A stretch of DNA of 64,000 nt, from contig CAYLIF010000002.1 of the NCBI GenBank assembly GCA_964383845.1, positions 52,449 through 116,448 on the forward strand, in the 5' to 3' direction. The translations under genes and the position numbers were made by a program. Positions 33,504-43,232 of this stretch are shown in pieces. Every line of letters starts with the position of its first letter. Positions within the stretch are counted from its first letter, which is position 1. Origin of the DNA: JAAZGD01 sp964383845. Its GTDB lineage: Bacteria; Bacillota; Clostridia; Peptostreptococcales; Anaerovoracaceae. The notes below the pieces were generated by a model. That model searched no databases, was not told the origin of the DNA, and was given only the letters and a program-made list of their open reading frames with translations.

Positions 33504-34870
33504 CGTGCAAGAGAAAAAAAGATACCAAGTATGCAAATAAATATTCCTATTACAAAAACCATATGTATAGCTTGTACAAGGGTTTCAGGGTTAGCTTCTG
33601 ACAATGGCAAATCCCCCATATATTTTCCCATAACTATGGTAACCAATGCCATACTTGTATTATGTCCAAGAGTCCGCATAGTGGTTAATATAGATGAGGC
33701 TACTCCATGATCTTCGTAGCTCACGCTACCCATAATTGCATTGGTGTTGGGAGAGGAAAAGAAACCAAAACCTAGACCTGTTACTAAAAGTCCCGTAATT
33801 ATCCAAGACAGGGAAGATTCAACTGTGACAAGGGTAAATAAAGTTATCCCTAAAGCACATAATCCCATTCCAATAGATGATAGTTTAAATGGGGAGAACT
33901 TATCAGAAAGACGCCCAGCCACGGGAGATATAATCATCATAATAACAGGTTGAGTAATCATGATAAAACCCGCCGTTTGCGATGAATACCCCATTATCAC
34001 CTGTAAGTAAATGGCTATTAGATATCCAACGGCAAAGGTAGCCCCATAATTCAACAAGGCCGCTATATTAGAAAAAGCAAAACCTCTGTTGTTTGTAAAA
34101 AGCTCTATCTTTATCAAAGGGTTCTTTGCTCGTTTTTCCCATTTAAGGAAGATAACGAAGAGCACAAGACCCGAAATAAGATAATAGGGTGCATTAGCTG
34201 AATTGGAAAACATGGTAAAGCCATATATCGTAACCATAATTGTAATAATGTAGAGAATGTTTCCCAATATGTCCATTTGCTTTTTGGGAATCTCATCCGT
34301 TATCTTGATTTTCTTATCCTCAGGCAAAGCCTTCCATCCTAAAATAAGAGAAAAAATAGCAAAGGCGAAAGGAACCGCGAAAATGAAGCGCCAACCTATT
34401 TGGTGATTCATGAATCCACCAAGAACAGGTCCCAAGGAAAGGCCAAGATAGGTGGCTCCAATGTTTAGCCCCAGGACTCTTCCTCTCTGTGAAGGAAGAA
34501 AGGCACCAATCAAAAATGGAGTGTTGGTGCTGTATATCATGGCACCGGCTATCCCTTGGAAAAATCTTGTGACAATGAAGAATCCCATGTTTGGTGACAA
34601 GGCTGCAACTAGGGAAGTTAATGCAAATAGGGAGACCCCTGGCATGAAAATCTTTTTTCGGCCAATCCCATCTGCTAACCGCCCGAAAGGTACGGAAAAA
34701 GCTGTCACAGTAATCACGTAACTTATAATTACCCAACCCAGTAAACTTGCGCTTACATCAAATTCCATTCCTATTGAAGGAATGGAAAGGTTTAATGCAC
34801 TACTTATAAATGTTGTTGCAAATGATGTGGCCATAGCCACCCATAAAATTGCTATTTGATTTTTTGTCAA
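33491..34870 (-). CDS. MFS exporter (DHA2/EmrB-QacA-like)
   Basis: 459 aa with about 12-14 membrane helices. The major-facilitator signature between helices 2 and 3 is GRLADGIGRKK, and antiporter motif C is GATYLGLSLGPVLGG in helix 5. Family members expel drugs or metabolites against protons. The start is TTG at 34870 with GAGG 8 nt upstream. It is last in the uvrB-to-pncB gene train and its end lies within the terminator shared with fba. The substrate is unknown. Confidence 0.85.
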   Translation of the reverse strand: MTKNQIAILWVAMATSFATTFISSALNLSIPSIGMEFDVSASLLGWVIISYVITVTAFSVPFGRLADGIGRKKIFMPGVSLFALTSLVAALSPNMGFFIVTRFFQGIAGAMIYSTNTPFLIGAFLPSQRGRVLGLNIGATYLGLSLGPVLGGFMNHQIGWRFIFAVPFAFAIFSLILGWKALPEDKKIKITDEIPKKQMDILGNILYIITIMVTIYGFTMFSNSANAPYYLISGLVLFVIFLKWEKRAKNPLIKIELFTNNRGFAFSNIAALLNYGATFAVGYLIAIYLQVIMGYSSQTAGFIMITQPVIMMIISPVAGRLSDKFSPFKLSSIGMGLCALGITLFTLVTVESSLSWIITGLLVTGLGFGFFSSPNTNAIMGSVSYEDHGVASSILTTMRTLGHNTSMALVTIVMGKYMGDLPLSEANPETLVQAIHMVFVIGIFICILGIFFSLARKKE

Positions 34871-34906
34871 TTACTATCCTCTTTGTATATCTATATAAAG
34901 TTATTA

Positions 34907-36337
34907 TTAACCTTTTGAGTGTTGCTCAATTAATTCTTGTTTCAAATTGAAGAGTTTTTCAGATAAATCAACATAGTATAATTGTGGACGCTCGAAACGT
35001 AACATTTCTGTCCATAAAGCATCAACTTGTTCTTTACAATAATCTCTTATTTCATCTATTGTGGGGAAATCATATACACATTTGCCCTTAACAAAAAGAG
35101 GAACTCTAAGGTTCTTTGTATAATAGTTGGTTACTGTTTGTCGTTTCCAAGGAGCCTTTGGATCGAATATTTCAAAAGGTCCCCCTGATGGTGGTTCTTC
35201 TCCATCCAATACAATAAGGTCTGCCAGACATTGATTAGTTGATTTACTATATAATCTATACAAGGTTTTGAAGCCAGGGTTTGTTATTTTATCCACATTT
35301 TCAGAGATTTTCATTTTGGGAATCATTTGCCCATCTCTTTCTAAGGCAGATAATTTATATACACCACCAAACACAGGGTCTGATTTCGCTGTAATTAATC
35401 TTTCACCTACTCCAAAGGTATCAATACAGGCACCTTGCATAAGAACATCTTGAATAATATATTCATCTAAAGAGTTGGAAACTACAATTGTGCAATCGTA
35501 AAGGCCTGCTTGATCAAGCATTTGACGAGTCCTTTTAGTCAAATATGAGATATCGCCGCTATCAATCCTTACCGCCATTTTTTTGGGTTTCATTTCTTTA
35601 AATACTTTTATTGCATTAGGAACCCCCGACAAAAGCACGTTATAAGTATCCACTAAGAAAACACAGTTTTCAGGATATACTTCTGCATATTTTTTGAAGG
35701 CTTCATATTCGCTGGAATACATTTGTACCCAACTGTGAGCCATTGTCCCTAAAGCCAAGATACCATGGTCTCTCTCAGAAACGGTGCAGGCCGTACCCAT
35801 GCATCCTCCAATATATGCAGCTCTTGCACCATATATAGCTGCTGCTGTTCCATGGGCTCTTCTAGTTCCAAATTCCATTACCCCTCTGCCTTCAGCTGCC
35901 CTTACAATACGGTTGGCCTTGGTAGCGATAAGGCTTTGGTGGTTTATTAAAAGAAGAACCATAGTTTCAATAAATTGTGCTTGTATAACTGGTCCCCTTA
36001 CTGTAACAAGGGGTTCGTCAGGAAATATAGGAGTTCCTTCAGGAACGCACCACACATCACATTTAAATTCAAAATTTCTTAGATAATCCAAAAAGCCTTC
36101 GTCAAAGATACCCTTGCTTCTCAGAAAATTTAGATCTTCTTCTGTAAAATGCAAATCTTGCATATATTCTACCAGCTGCTCTACTCCTGCCATAATTGCA
36201 AAGCCGCCACCGTCAGGTATTTTTCTGAAAAACATATCGAAATAGGCAATATCATCTGTCATACCTGCCTCAAAATACCCATTAGCCATAGTCAACTCAT
36301 AAAAATCTGTAAGCATTGTAAAGTTTGTATTTTTCAT
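34907..36337 (-). CDS. pncB: Nicotinate phosphoribosyltransferase
   Basis: 476 aa. It converts nicotinate to nicotinate mononucleotide in NAD salvage. Motifs include TDFYELTMANGYFE at the N-terminus, EFGTRRAHG (with the conserved His region), VRIDSGDISYL and the FGVGERLITAKSDPVFGGVYKL block. Length fits the long Gram-positive form. The ATG overlaps the stop of the upstream EamA gene (TGATG); an in-frame GTG precedes it directly. It is embedded among transporters, which may supply pyridine compounds, though this is inference. Confidence 0.95.
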   Translation of the reverse strand: MKNTNFTMLTDFYELTMANGYFEAGMTDDIAYFDMFFRKIPDGGGFAIMAGVEQLVEYMQDLHFTEEDLNFLRSKGIFDEGFLDYLRNFEFKCDVWCVPEGTPIFPDEPLVTVRGPVIQAQFIETMVLLLINHQSLIATKANRIVRAAEGRGVMEFGTRRAHGTAAAIYGARAAYIGGCMGTACTVSERDHGILALGTMAHSWVQMYSSEYEAFKKYAEVYPENCVFLVDTYNVLLSGVPNAIKVFKEMKPKKMAVRIDSGDISYLTKRTRQMLDQAGLYDCTIVVSNSLDEYIIQDVLMQGACIDTFGVGERLITAKSDPVFGGVYKLSALERDGQMIPKMKISENVDKITNPGFKTLYRLYSKSTNQCLADLIVLDGEEPPSGGPFEIFDPKAPWKRQTVTNYYTKNLRVPLFVKGKCVYDFPTIDEIRDYCKEQVDALWTEMLRFERPQLYYVDLSEKLFNLKQELIEQHSKG

Positions 36338-37251
36338 CACATTTTTCCCTCAAGTTTTCCCTTCTCTCTAAGAACATAACATCCTGCTCCTATAACAATA
36401 ACTCCTCCGAAAATTTGCAAAGTGCCAATAGTTTCTCCCAAAAAGATCCATCCACTTAAAGTTGCTGTAATGGGCAAGAAATTTGAAAATAAAGCAGTGG
36501 ATGTAGGTCCCAATACTCCTAAAGCTTTTACATATAATAAAATACCTATTGCTGCACTGAAGATACCCACATACAGTATGCCAGCAACCACCTGGGGTGT
36601 AAAGTCTGCCATAGGAGGTATGTTGTGAAGCGCAAAGGGTGCACACAATAATGTGGAACAAGCAAGCTGACTTACGGTCAATGTTAAAACCGTATATCCA
36701 TCAGTTAAATGCCTTGTAAGAAAGTTGTAAATATTCCAAGAGAAAACAGCAAAAAATGCAAGTAAGTACCCAATTATCCTCCCTTGAAAAAGTATGCTGA
36801 AATCCGCTCCAACTATTAATACTATACCTATTATTGTACCAAAGATTCCAAGGTATATCTTCAAATTGGCCCGAGTTTTATATACAACTCTCTCAATAAT
36901 CACCGATAAAGCAGGTACAAAGGATAAAATAATGGTTATCAATGAGATGGGCATATAGGACATAGCTGAGTACTCGCTCCAAAAGTACAGCAATTCTCCA
37001 AAAAGTGCACATCCAATCAGTACCGGTATGTCTTGTTTTTTTATAAACTTCTTCCCATCAATAAATAGCTTAAGACCTAGTAAACAGAAAAGGCCTAAAA
37101 AATATTTGAAAAAAACCAGGGTAAGGGGTGTTAAAATTTCTAGGGCGTACTTGGCTGCTACATACTCATACCCCCAAAGACAAACTAATAGGACCATTAA
37201 TACATAGGAGTTCCTTTTTTTACTATAGGTTGTCAGGTTTTTTTTCGTCAT
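36337..37251 (-). CDS. EamA/DMT-family transporter, copy 1
   Basis: 304 aa with ten membrane helices in two EamA repeats. Characteristic stretches are LWGYEYVAAKYAL in helix 1 and SNFLPITATLSGWIFLGE in the second repeat. Members export amino acids or other metabolites. It is nearly identical to the next gene over long stretches, including IDGKKFIKK, SILFQGRIIGYLLAFFAVFS and LGVLGPTSTALFSN. GGGAGACG precedes the ATG. Its stop overlaps the start of pncB. The substrate is unknown. Confidence 0.85.
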   Translation of the reverse strand: MTKKNLTTYSKKRNSYVLMVLLVCLWGYEYVAAKYALEILTPLTLVFFKYFLGLFCLLGLKLFIDGKKFIKKQDIPVLIGCALFGELLYFWSEYSAMSYMPISLITIILSFVPALSVIIERVVYKTRANLKIYLGIFGTIIGIVLIVGADFSILFQGRIIGYLLAFFAVFSWNIYNFLTRHLTDGYTVLTLTVSQLACSTLLCAPFALHNIPPMADFTPQVVAGILYVGIFSAAIGILLYVKALGVLGPTSTALFSNFLPITATLSGWIFLGETIGTLQIFGGVIVIGAGCYVLREKGKLEGKM

Positions 37252-37281
37252 TAATTATCGTCTCCCGTAATATAGTTGAAT

Positions 37282-38211
37282 CTAGCAAGAACTAGTATAT
37301 TCTAATTCTTCAAGTTTTCCCTTTTCTCTAAGAACATAGCATCCCGCTCCTATAACAATTACTCCCCCGAAAATTTGGAAGGCTCCAATGGTCTCTCCCA
37401 AGAAAATCCATCCACTCAAGGTTGCTGTTATTGGTAAAAAATTTGAGAATAAAGCAGTGGATGTAGGGCCTAATACACCTAGGGCTTTGACGTATATAAA
37501 AAAACCAATTGCTGCACTAACAATCCCCAAGTACAGTACCCCCGCAACCACTTGGGGTGTGAATTCTGCTAGAGGTGGGATATTACCAAGAGCAAAAGGG
37601 GCACATAGCAACATAGCACATATAGTTTGATTTACGGTTAAAGTTAAAACAGTATAACCGTCTGTTAAATGTCTTGTTAAGAAGTTATACATATTCCAAG
37701 AAAAAACAGCAAAGAAAGCCAATAAATAACCAATGATTCTACCTTGGAAAAGTATAGAAAAATCAGAACCTACAACAAATACGATCCCGACTATTGTGCC
37801 TAAGATTCCAAGATATATTTTTAGGTTAACCCGTGTTTTGTATACAATTCTCTCTATAATAACAGACAGGGCAGGAACAAAAGAAAGAACTATCGTTATT
37901 AAAGAAACAGGCATATAGGACATGGCGGTATATTCACTCCAAAAATAAAGCAACTCCCCGAATAGGGCGCATCCAATCAGCACTGGAATATCTTTCTTTT
38001 TAATAAACTTTTTACCATCTATCATCAACTTAAGGCCTAACAAACAGAAAAGGCCTACCAAATACTTTAGAAATACCAGTGTTAGGGGTGCTAAAATTGC
38101 CAGTGCATATTTAGCCGCTACATATTCGTAGCCCCACAGACAAACCAATAAAACCATTAGTGCATAAGACTTCATTCTTTCTTTGTGACATGCTAGATTC
38201 TTTTCCGTCAT
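37282..38211 (-). CDS. EamA/DMT-family transporter, copy 2
   Basis: 309 aa, ten predicted helices, tandem paralogue of copy 1. Most positions are identical by eye. Differences are concentrated at the first 15 residues, in the helix around VNQTICAMLLCAPFALGN, and at the C-terminus, which ends EELEYTSSC here. The ATG is preceded by AAAAGG and is 3 nt after uvrA's stop. The pair looks like a recent duplication, or a heterodimer in the making; DMT proteins can act as dimers. Confidence 0.85.
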   Translation of the reverse strand: MTEKNLACHKERMKSYALMVLLVCLWGYEYVAAKYALAILAPLTLVFLKYLVGLFCLLGLKLMIDGKKFIKKKDIPVLIGCALFGELLYFWSEYTAMSYMPVSLITIVLSFVPALSVIIERIVYKTRVNLKIYLGILGTIVGIVFVVGSDFSILFQGRIIGYLLAFFAVFSWNMYNFLTRHLTDGYTVLTLTVNQTICAMLLCAPFALGNIPPLAEFTPQVVAGVLYLGIVSAAIGFFIYVKALGVLGPTSTALFSNFLPITATLSGWIFLGETIGAFQIFGGVIVIGAGCYVLREKGKLEELEYTSSC

Positions 38212-38214
38212 TTC

Positions 38215-41064
38215 CTACCTTTTCCCCTCTTGGCTTAAAGTCTTTTTTAGCCATTGCCCTGTGTAAGATTTTTTTTCTTTTTTAACTAGCTCTTCTGGGG
38301 TACCTGTAGCTACAACCTTACCACCACGATCTCCTCCTTCTGGACCTATATCTATAACATAGTCTGCACGTTTTATAACGTCTAAATTATGTTCGATAAC
38401 AACAACAGTGTTTCCTGAATCAGTTAACTCATCTAAAACTTTTAACAGCTTTGCCACATCGTCAAAATGCAATCCAGTGGTTGGTTCGTCTAGTATATAA
38501 AGGGTTTTCCCTGTGCTTCGCTTGCTTAGTTGTTCAGCCAGTTTTATTCGCTGAGCCTCCCCGCCTGAAAGTTGAGTAGAGGGTTGTCCTAATCTGATAT
38601 ACCCTAAGCCTACTTGTTTTAAGGTTCTCAATTTTCTGTATATACTTGGTTGATTTTCAAAAAATTTTAAAGCCTGGCTTACCGTCATATCCAGAACATC
38701 AAAAATGCTCTTACCTTTAAATTTTACTTCTAAGGTCTCTCGGTTGTATCTTTTCCCGTGACATACCTCACAAGGAACGTATATATCAGGTAAGAAATGC
38801 ATTTCGATTTTTATAATTCCGTCTCCTGAACAAGCTTCACAACGGCCACCCCTTACATTAAAGCTAAACCGGCCCTTCTCATAACCTCTCATCTTTGCCT
38901 CAGGCAAACTTGCAAAAAGATCTCGTATTGGAGTAAACACTCCTGTATATGTAGCCGGGTTAGAACGTGGAGTTCTTCCTATAGGAGACTGATTTATATC
39001 TATTACTTTATCAATAAATTCGATTCCTTGGATTTCCGAATGTTTTCCTGCTTTATCTTTGGAATGATATAGCTTAGAAGCAACGCCTTTATAAAGGATC
39101 TCATTGATCAAGCTACTTTTACCAGAGCCAGAAACGCCGGTCACACAAATAAATTTACCCAAGGGAAAATCCACATCTATATTTTTCAGGTTATTCTCTG
39201 AAGCACCTACTATTCTTAAGATTTCGCCATTCCCTTGCCGTCTAAACTCAGGAATTGGAATAAATTTATCCCCTCTTAAGTACTGACCTGTAATGGATTT
39301 TTCACAAGCTTTTATATCATCTATGGTTCCTTGGGCAACCAAAGATCCTCCAAGGACCCCCGCTCCAGGTCCAATATCTATAATGTGGTCCGCAGCGTAC
39401 ATGGTTTCTTCATCGTGTTCAACTACTAGAAGAGTGTTACCTATGTCAGTTAGATGTCGAAGGGTTGCTAATAACCGCTCATTGTCCTTTTGATGTAATC
39501 CAATACTAGGCTCATCTAAGATATATAAAACCCCTACCAGGCTGGAACCTATTTGAGTGGCCAATCTTATACGCTGGGATTCTCCCCCGGACAATGTTCC
39601 CGCTGATCGGGAAAGTGTCAAATAATCAAGGCCCACATCTACAAGAAATTTCAGCCTACCATCTATTTCCTTTAGAATCGATTTGGCTATTCTTTCATCT
39701 TGATTAGAGAGAGCCAATTGGTCCATAAATTTCTTTAAAGGTTTCACCGCCATATCAGATAGTTCCGCAATATTTAGTTCGCCTACTGTAACAGCTAAAA
39801 CCTCAGGTTTAAGTCTCTTCCCTCCACACTCACTACACACAGACTTACCCATGTAGGCTTCCATTTTCTCTTTAATCCAATCAGAATTGGTTTCCCTATA
39901 TCTTCTTTCAAGATTGTGTATTATCCCTTCAAAAGGATGATTTCGATATGATTGTGAACCATTGTTTCTACTTTCATAAAAGTACTTAAGATGTCTAGTT
40001 CCTGTCCCATAGAGAAGTTCTTTTTTGAATTTATCGGGCAGGTCTCTGTATGGTATTTTTTTAATGTCTACTTTATTGTCTACTGCCAGCGCATCAATCA
40101 TTTGCCTATAAAAACCTGTTATTTCCATTGAGGCAAAGACGTTAGCCAGTGCTCCTCCAACTACAGTTTTGTCTTGTTCTGGAATAATTAGATCAGGATC
40201 AATGTTCTGGGTAAAACCAAGACCATCACAAGCTGGACATGCTCCAAAGGGAGTGTTAAAGGAAAACATTCTGGGTTCCAGTTCTTCTAGAGTTACTCCA
40301 TGTTCGGGACATGCAAATTTAGTGGAAAATAATCGTTCTTCTCCTTCTCCAGTTACTACTCCTACAAGGCCTTCCCCATGATTGATGGCAAGTTCCACTG
40401 CTTCAGCAAGACGTCCATCAACCCCGTCTTTTATTTGTATCCTGTCTACAACTATCTCTATAGTGTGTTTAAAGTTTTTTTCCATGGAAATTTCATCATC
40501 TTGAAGTGATTTGATTTCTCCATCGATTCGAACCCTTGTAAAGCCTTCTCGATTTATTCTTTCTAATATTTTCTCGTGGGTTCCTTTCCTCTGTCTAATC
40601 ACGGGAGCAAGTATTTGAACCCTAGTGCCTTCTGGGTATTCCTTGATATGATCAACTATCTGATCCACGCTCTGGCTGCTAATCTCGATCCCACAAATAG
40701 GACAGTGTGGGATCCCAATTCGCGCATAAAGTAATCGCAAGTAATCATGAATTTCTGTGATTGTCCCAACTGTAGACCTGGGGTTTTTACTAGTAGTCTT
40801 TTGATCTATTGCAATGGTGGGAGATAGTCCTTCTATGGACTCTACATCTGGCTTTTCCATCTGCCCCATGAATTGACGAGCATAGGAAGAGAGGCTCTCC
40901 ATATAGCGCCGTTGCCCTTCCGCATAAATTGTATCAAAAGCTAGACTGGATTTTCCAGAACCTGAAAGCCCAGTTATTACAACCATTTCATCTCTTGGTA
41001 TTCTTATATTTAAATGTTTTAGGTTATGCTCATTTGCACCTTTTATTACAAGTTCTTTTGTCAT
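38215..41064 (-). CDS. uvrA: Excinuclease ABC subunit A
   Basis: 949 aa, standard length. Two ATPase halves: Walker A GLSGSGKSS near residue 31 and GVSGSGKSS near 645, each with LSGGESQR or LSGGEAQR signatures and Walker B ILDEPS/ILDEPT. Zinc-binding CxxC motifs lie in the signature-domain insertions (CSECGGK, CEACSGDG, CEVCHGK). It recognises DNA damage with UvrB. It follows uvrB by 14 nt. I see no LexA box (GAACnnnnGTTC) near either gene. Confidence 0.98.
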   Translation of the reverse strand: MTKELVIKGANEHNLKHLNIRIPRDEMVVITGLSGSGKSSLAFDTIYAEGQRRYMESLSSYARQFMGQMEKPDVESIEGLSPTIAIDQKTTSKNPRSTVGTITEIHDYLRLLYARIGIPHCPICGIEISSQSVDQIVDHIKEYPEGTRVQILAPVIRQRKGTHEKILERINREGFTRVRIDGEIKSLQDDEISMEKNFKHTIEIVVDRIQIKDGVDGRLAEAVELAINHGEGLVGVVTGEGEERLFSTKFACPEHGVTLEELEPRMFSFNTPFGACPACDGLGFTQNIDPDLIIPEQDKTVVGGALANVFASMEITGFYRQMIDALAVDNKVDIKKIPYRDLPDKFKKELLYGTGTRHLKYFYESRNNGSQSYRNHPFEGIIHNLERRYRETNSDWIKEKMEAYMGKSVCSECGGKRLKPEVLAVTVGELNIAELSDMAVKPLKKFMDQLALSNQDERIAKSILKEIDGRLKFLVDVGLDYLTLSRSAGTLSGGESQRIRLATQIGSSLVGVLYILDEPSIGLHQKDNERLLATLRHLTDIGNTLLVVEHDEETMYAADHIIDIGPGAGVLGGSLVAQGTIDDIKACEKSITGQYLRGDKFIPIPEFRRQGNGEILRIVGASENNLKNIDVDFPLGKFICVTGVSGSGKSSLINEILYKGVASKLYHSKDKAGKHSEIQGIEFIDKVIDINQSPIGRTPRSNPATYTGVFTPIRDLFASLPEAKMRGYEKGRFSFNVRGGRCEACSGDGIIKIEMHFLPDIYVPCEVCHGKRYNRETLEVKFKGKSIFDVLDMTVSQALKFFENQPSIYRKLRTLKQVGLGYIRLGQPSTQLSGGEAQRIKLAEQLSKRSTGKTLYILDEPTTGLHFDDVAKLLKVLDELTDSGNTVVVIEHNLDVIKRADYVIDIGPEGGDRGGKVVATGTPEELVKKEKKSYTGQWLKKTLSQEGKR

Positions 41065-41078
41065 ATATTTTCTATCCG

Positions 41079-43055
41079 TTATCCCTTCGCTTTGTATTCA
41101 AAAATAATATCTCTTAGCATAGCAGCCTTTTCGAATTGCAAATTGGCAGCTGCTTGTTTCATATCTTTATCTAATCGTTTAATATAGTCTGATAGCTCAC
41201 TCTTTGTTAATTCAGAGGATGTTCTCTCCCGGTAAAACTCCATTGTAGCCTCTTCTTTGTGAGTCATTTCTATAATATCTCTTACAGCCTTTTTTATAGT
41301 TTCGGGAGTTATATTGTTTGCTTTATTATATTCTATTTGTATGGCTCTTCTTCTGTCAGTTTCTTTTATTGCCTTTTCCATGGCATTGCTCATTCTATCT
41401 GCGTATAAAACTACACGTCCATTTACGTTTCGAGCTGCCCTACCTATGGTTTGAACCAGTGATGTCTCTGTTCTCAAAAAGCCTTCTCTATCTGCATCAA
41501 GTATTGCCACCAAGGAAACCTCAGGAATATCTAAACCTTCTCTAAGGAGGTTGATCCCAACTAGAACATCGAATACTCCTAGTCTAAGATCTCTTAGAAT
41601 TTCTATTCTCTCCAACGTAAGTACTTCCGAGTGTAAGTATCTTACTTTAATTCCTGTGTTTTTTAGGTAATCTGTTAGGCTTTCAGCCATTTTTTTAGTC
41701 AGGGTTGTGACAAATGTACGCTCTCCCCTTGCGGTAGTTTTGTGGATTTCTGCAATTAAGTCATCTATTTGTCCTTCGCTTTTACGTATTTCTACGGGTG
41801 GGTCAATAAGACCTGTAGGTCTTATAAGTTGCTCTGCAGTAATTCCACCTGCCTTTTCCTTCTCATATTCAGAAGGAGTGGCGCTAACGTAAAGTATTTG
41901 GTTTACAGATTCTTCGAACTCTTGAAATTGAAGTGGTCGATTATCTAAAGCCGATGGCAATCTAAAACCAAATTCAACAAGGGTGTTTTTTCGAGACAGA
42001 TTTCCAGCATACATAGCCCTTAGTTGTGGCAACATAACATGAGATTCATCAATTATTATGAGGAAATCATCGGGGAAATAATCAAGTAATGTATAGGGTT
42101 TTTCTCCAACAGCTAAATCACTTAAATATCGGGCATAATTTTCTATGCCTTTACACATTCCTATTTCACGAAGCATTTCCAAGTCATATCTCGTTCTCTG
42201 TTCTATTCGTTGAGCTTCCAGAAGCTTGCCTTGAGAGTTAAACCATTTAATTTGCTCCTCAAGTTCCTCTTCAATTCCCACTAAAGCCTTTTCCATATTG
42301 CTTTTTGTAGTAACGTAATGGGAAGCTGGAAATACGGCTATATGGTCTCGAGAGTTAATAATTTCACCTGTTGTTGGATTGATCTCTCGAATAGCCTCTA
42401 CCTCATCGCCAAAGAGTTCAATTCTAACTGCACTTTCTGATCCTGCCGGGTAAATATCTACGTTATCTCCTCGGGCACGGAAAGTTCCACGGACAAAATC
42501 CATTTCGTTTCTGGTATATTGTATGTCCACCAACTTCCGCAGGATATCTTGCCTGCTCATTTCTTTGCCCGGTCTTAATGAAAGACCTTGGTTTTCATAA
42601 TCTACAGGATTACCTGTTCCGTATATACATGAAACTGAAGCAACAACAATTACGTCGTTCCTCTCAGTTAAAGCTGCCGTTGCCGAGTGGCGAAGTTTTT
42701 CAATCTCTTCATTAATATCTGAATCTTTCTCTATATAGGTATCTGTTGAAGGCACATAGGCTTCTGGCTGGTAGTAGTCATAGTAACTTACAAAGTATTC
42801 AACTGCGTTGTTAGGAAAAAATTCCTTGAACTCTCCATGGAGTTGAGCTGCCAAAGTTTTATTGTGTGATATAATAAGAGTTGGTTTTTGAACTTTTTCT
42901 ATCAAGTTTGCCATTGTAAATGTTTTACCAGAACCTGTTACTCCCATTAATGTCTGATGTTTTTGCCCATCAAAAATACCCTTTGCCAGGGTAGCTACAG
43001 CCTTTGGCTGATCACCAGTCATGGTGTAGTCTGATTCAATTTTAAATTTTTGCAT
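41079..43055 (-). CDS. uvrB: Excinuclease ABC subunit B
   Basis: About 658 aa helicase-like damage-verification subunit. GVTGSGKTFT is Walker A, DESH is motif II, the beta-hairpin region YYDYYQPEAYVP is intact, and a C-terminal UVR motif (AANLQFEKAAMLRDII) binds UvrC. The ATG at 43055 gives the typical family N-terminus but has no Shine-Dalgarno; an in-frame TTG at 43067 lies 7 nt after AAAGAG and may be the real start. It is the first gene of a six-gene train with uvrA, two EamA transporters, pncB and an MFS protein. Confidence 0.97.
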   Translation of the reverse strand: MQKFKIESDYTMTGDQPKAVATLAKGIFDGQKHQTLMGVTGSGKTFTMANLIEKVQKPTLIISHNKTLAAQLHGEFKEFFPNNAVEYFVSYYDYYQPEAYVPSTDTYIEKDSDINEEIEKLRHSATAALTERNDVIVVASVSCIYGTGNPVDYENQGLSLRPGKEMSRQDILRKLVDIQYTRNEMDFVRGTFRARGDNVDIYPAGSESAVRIELFGDEVEAIREINPTTGEIINSRDHIAVFPASHYVTTKSNMEKALVGIEEELEEQIKWFNSQGKLLEAQRIEQRTRYDLEMLREIGMCKGIENYARYLSDLAVGEKPYTLLDYFPDDFLIIIDESHVMLPQLRAMYAGNLSRKNTLVEFGFRLPSALDNRPLQFQEFEESVNQILYVSATPSEYEKEKAGGITAEQLIRPTGLIDPPVEIRKSEGQIDDLIAEIHKTTARGERTFVTTLTKKMAESLTDYLKNTGIKVRYLHSEVLTLERIEILRDLRLGVFDVLVGINLLREGLDIPEVSLVAILDADREGFLRTETSLVQTIGRAARNVNGRVVLYADRMSNAMEKAIKETDRRRAIQIEYNKANNITPETIKKAVRDIIEMTHKEEATMEFYRERTSSELTKSELSDYIKRLDKDMKQAAANLQFEKAAMLRDIIFEYKAKG

Positions 43056-43086
43056 TTGTTTTTTCAATTTTTAACTCTTTTTCTAA

Positions 43087-43111
43087 ATTATACCCACATT
43101 AAATTATAGCA
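43087..43111 (-). promoter_or_regulatory. Tandem -10 boxes upstream of uvrB
   Basis: Two perfect TATAAT hexamers on the minus strand, at 43087-43092 and 43103-43108. The outer one is extended (TGCTATAAT, to 43111). The -35 regions are weak. Which box is used is unclear. Confidence 0.5.
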
Positions 43112-43153
43112 GAAATTAGTCCTCTATACCACAAATAAGTTAAGCAACCAATA

Positions 43154-43204
43154 GAAAAGTGCACCAACTAATGCTCTGTGTTGCAGAAATATTAGTGGTG
43201 CACT
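43154..43204 (-). terminator. Terminator of NSS transporter 1
   Basis: The arms AGTGCACCAACTAAT and ATTAGTGGTGCACT pair over 14 bp with one bulged base and an 18-nt loop. On the minus strand TTTTCTATT follows. It lies about 30 nt after the transporter stop. Confidence 0.7.
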
Positions 43205-43232
43205 AAATTATTAATAAAAAATTAGGCGATTT

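Noticed and set aside
38738..38983. CRISPR or other regular repeat arrays anywhere in the window
   Set aside because: No regularly spaced repeats of 25-40 bp were seen on reading the whole window; this interval lies inside uvrA and is an example of ordinary coding sequence.
43056..43232. LexA/SOS box upstream of uvrBA
   Set aside because: No GAAC-N4-GTTC motif was found; the inverted repeat there is the terminator of the NSS transporter.
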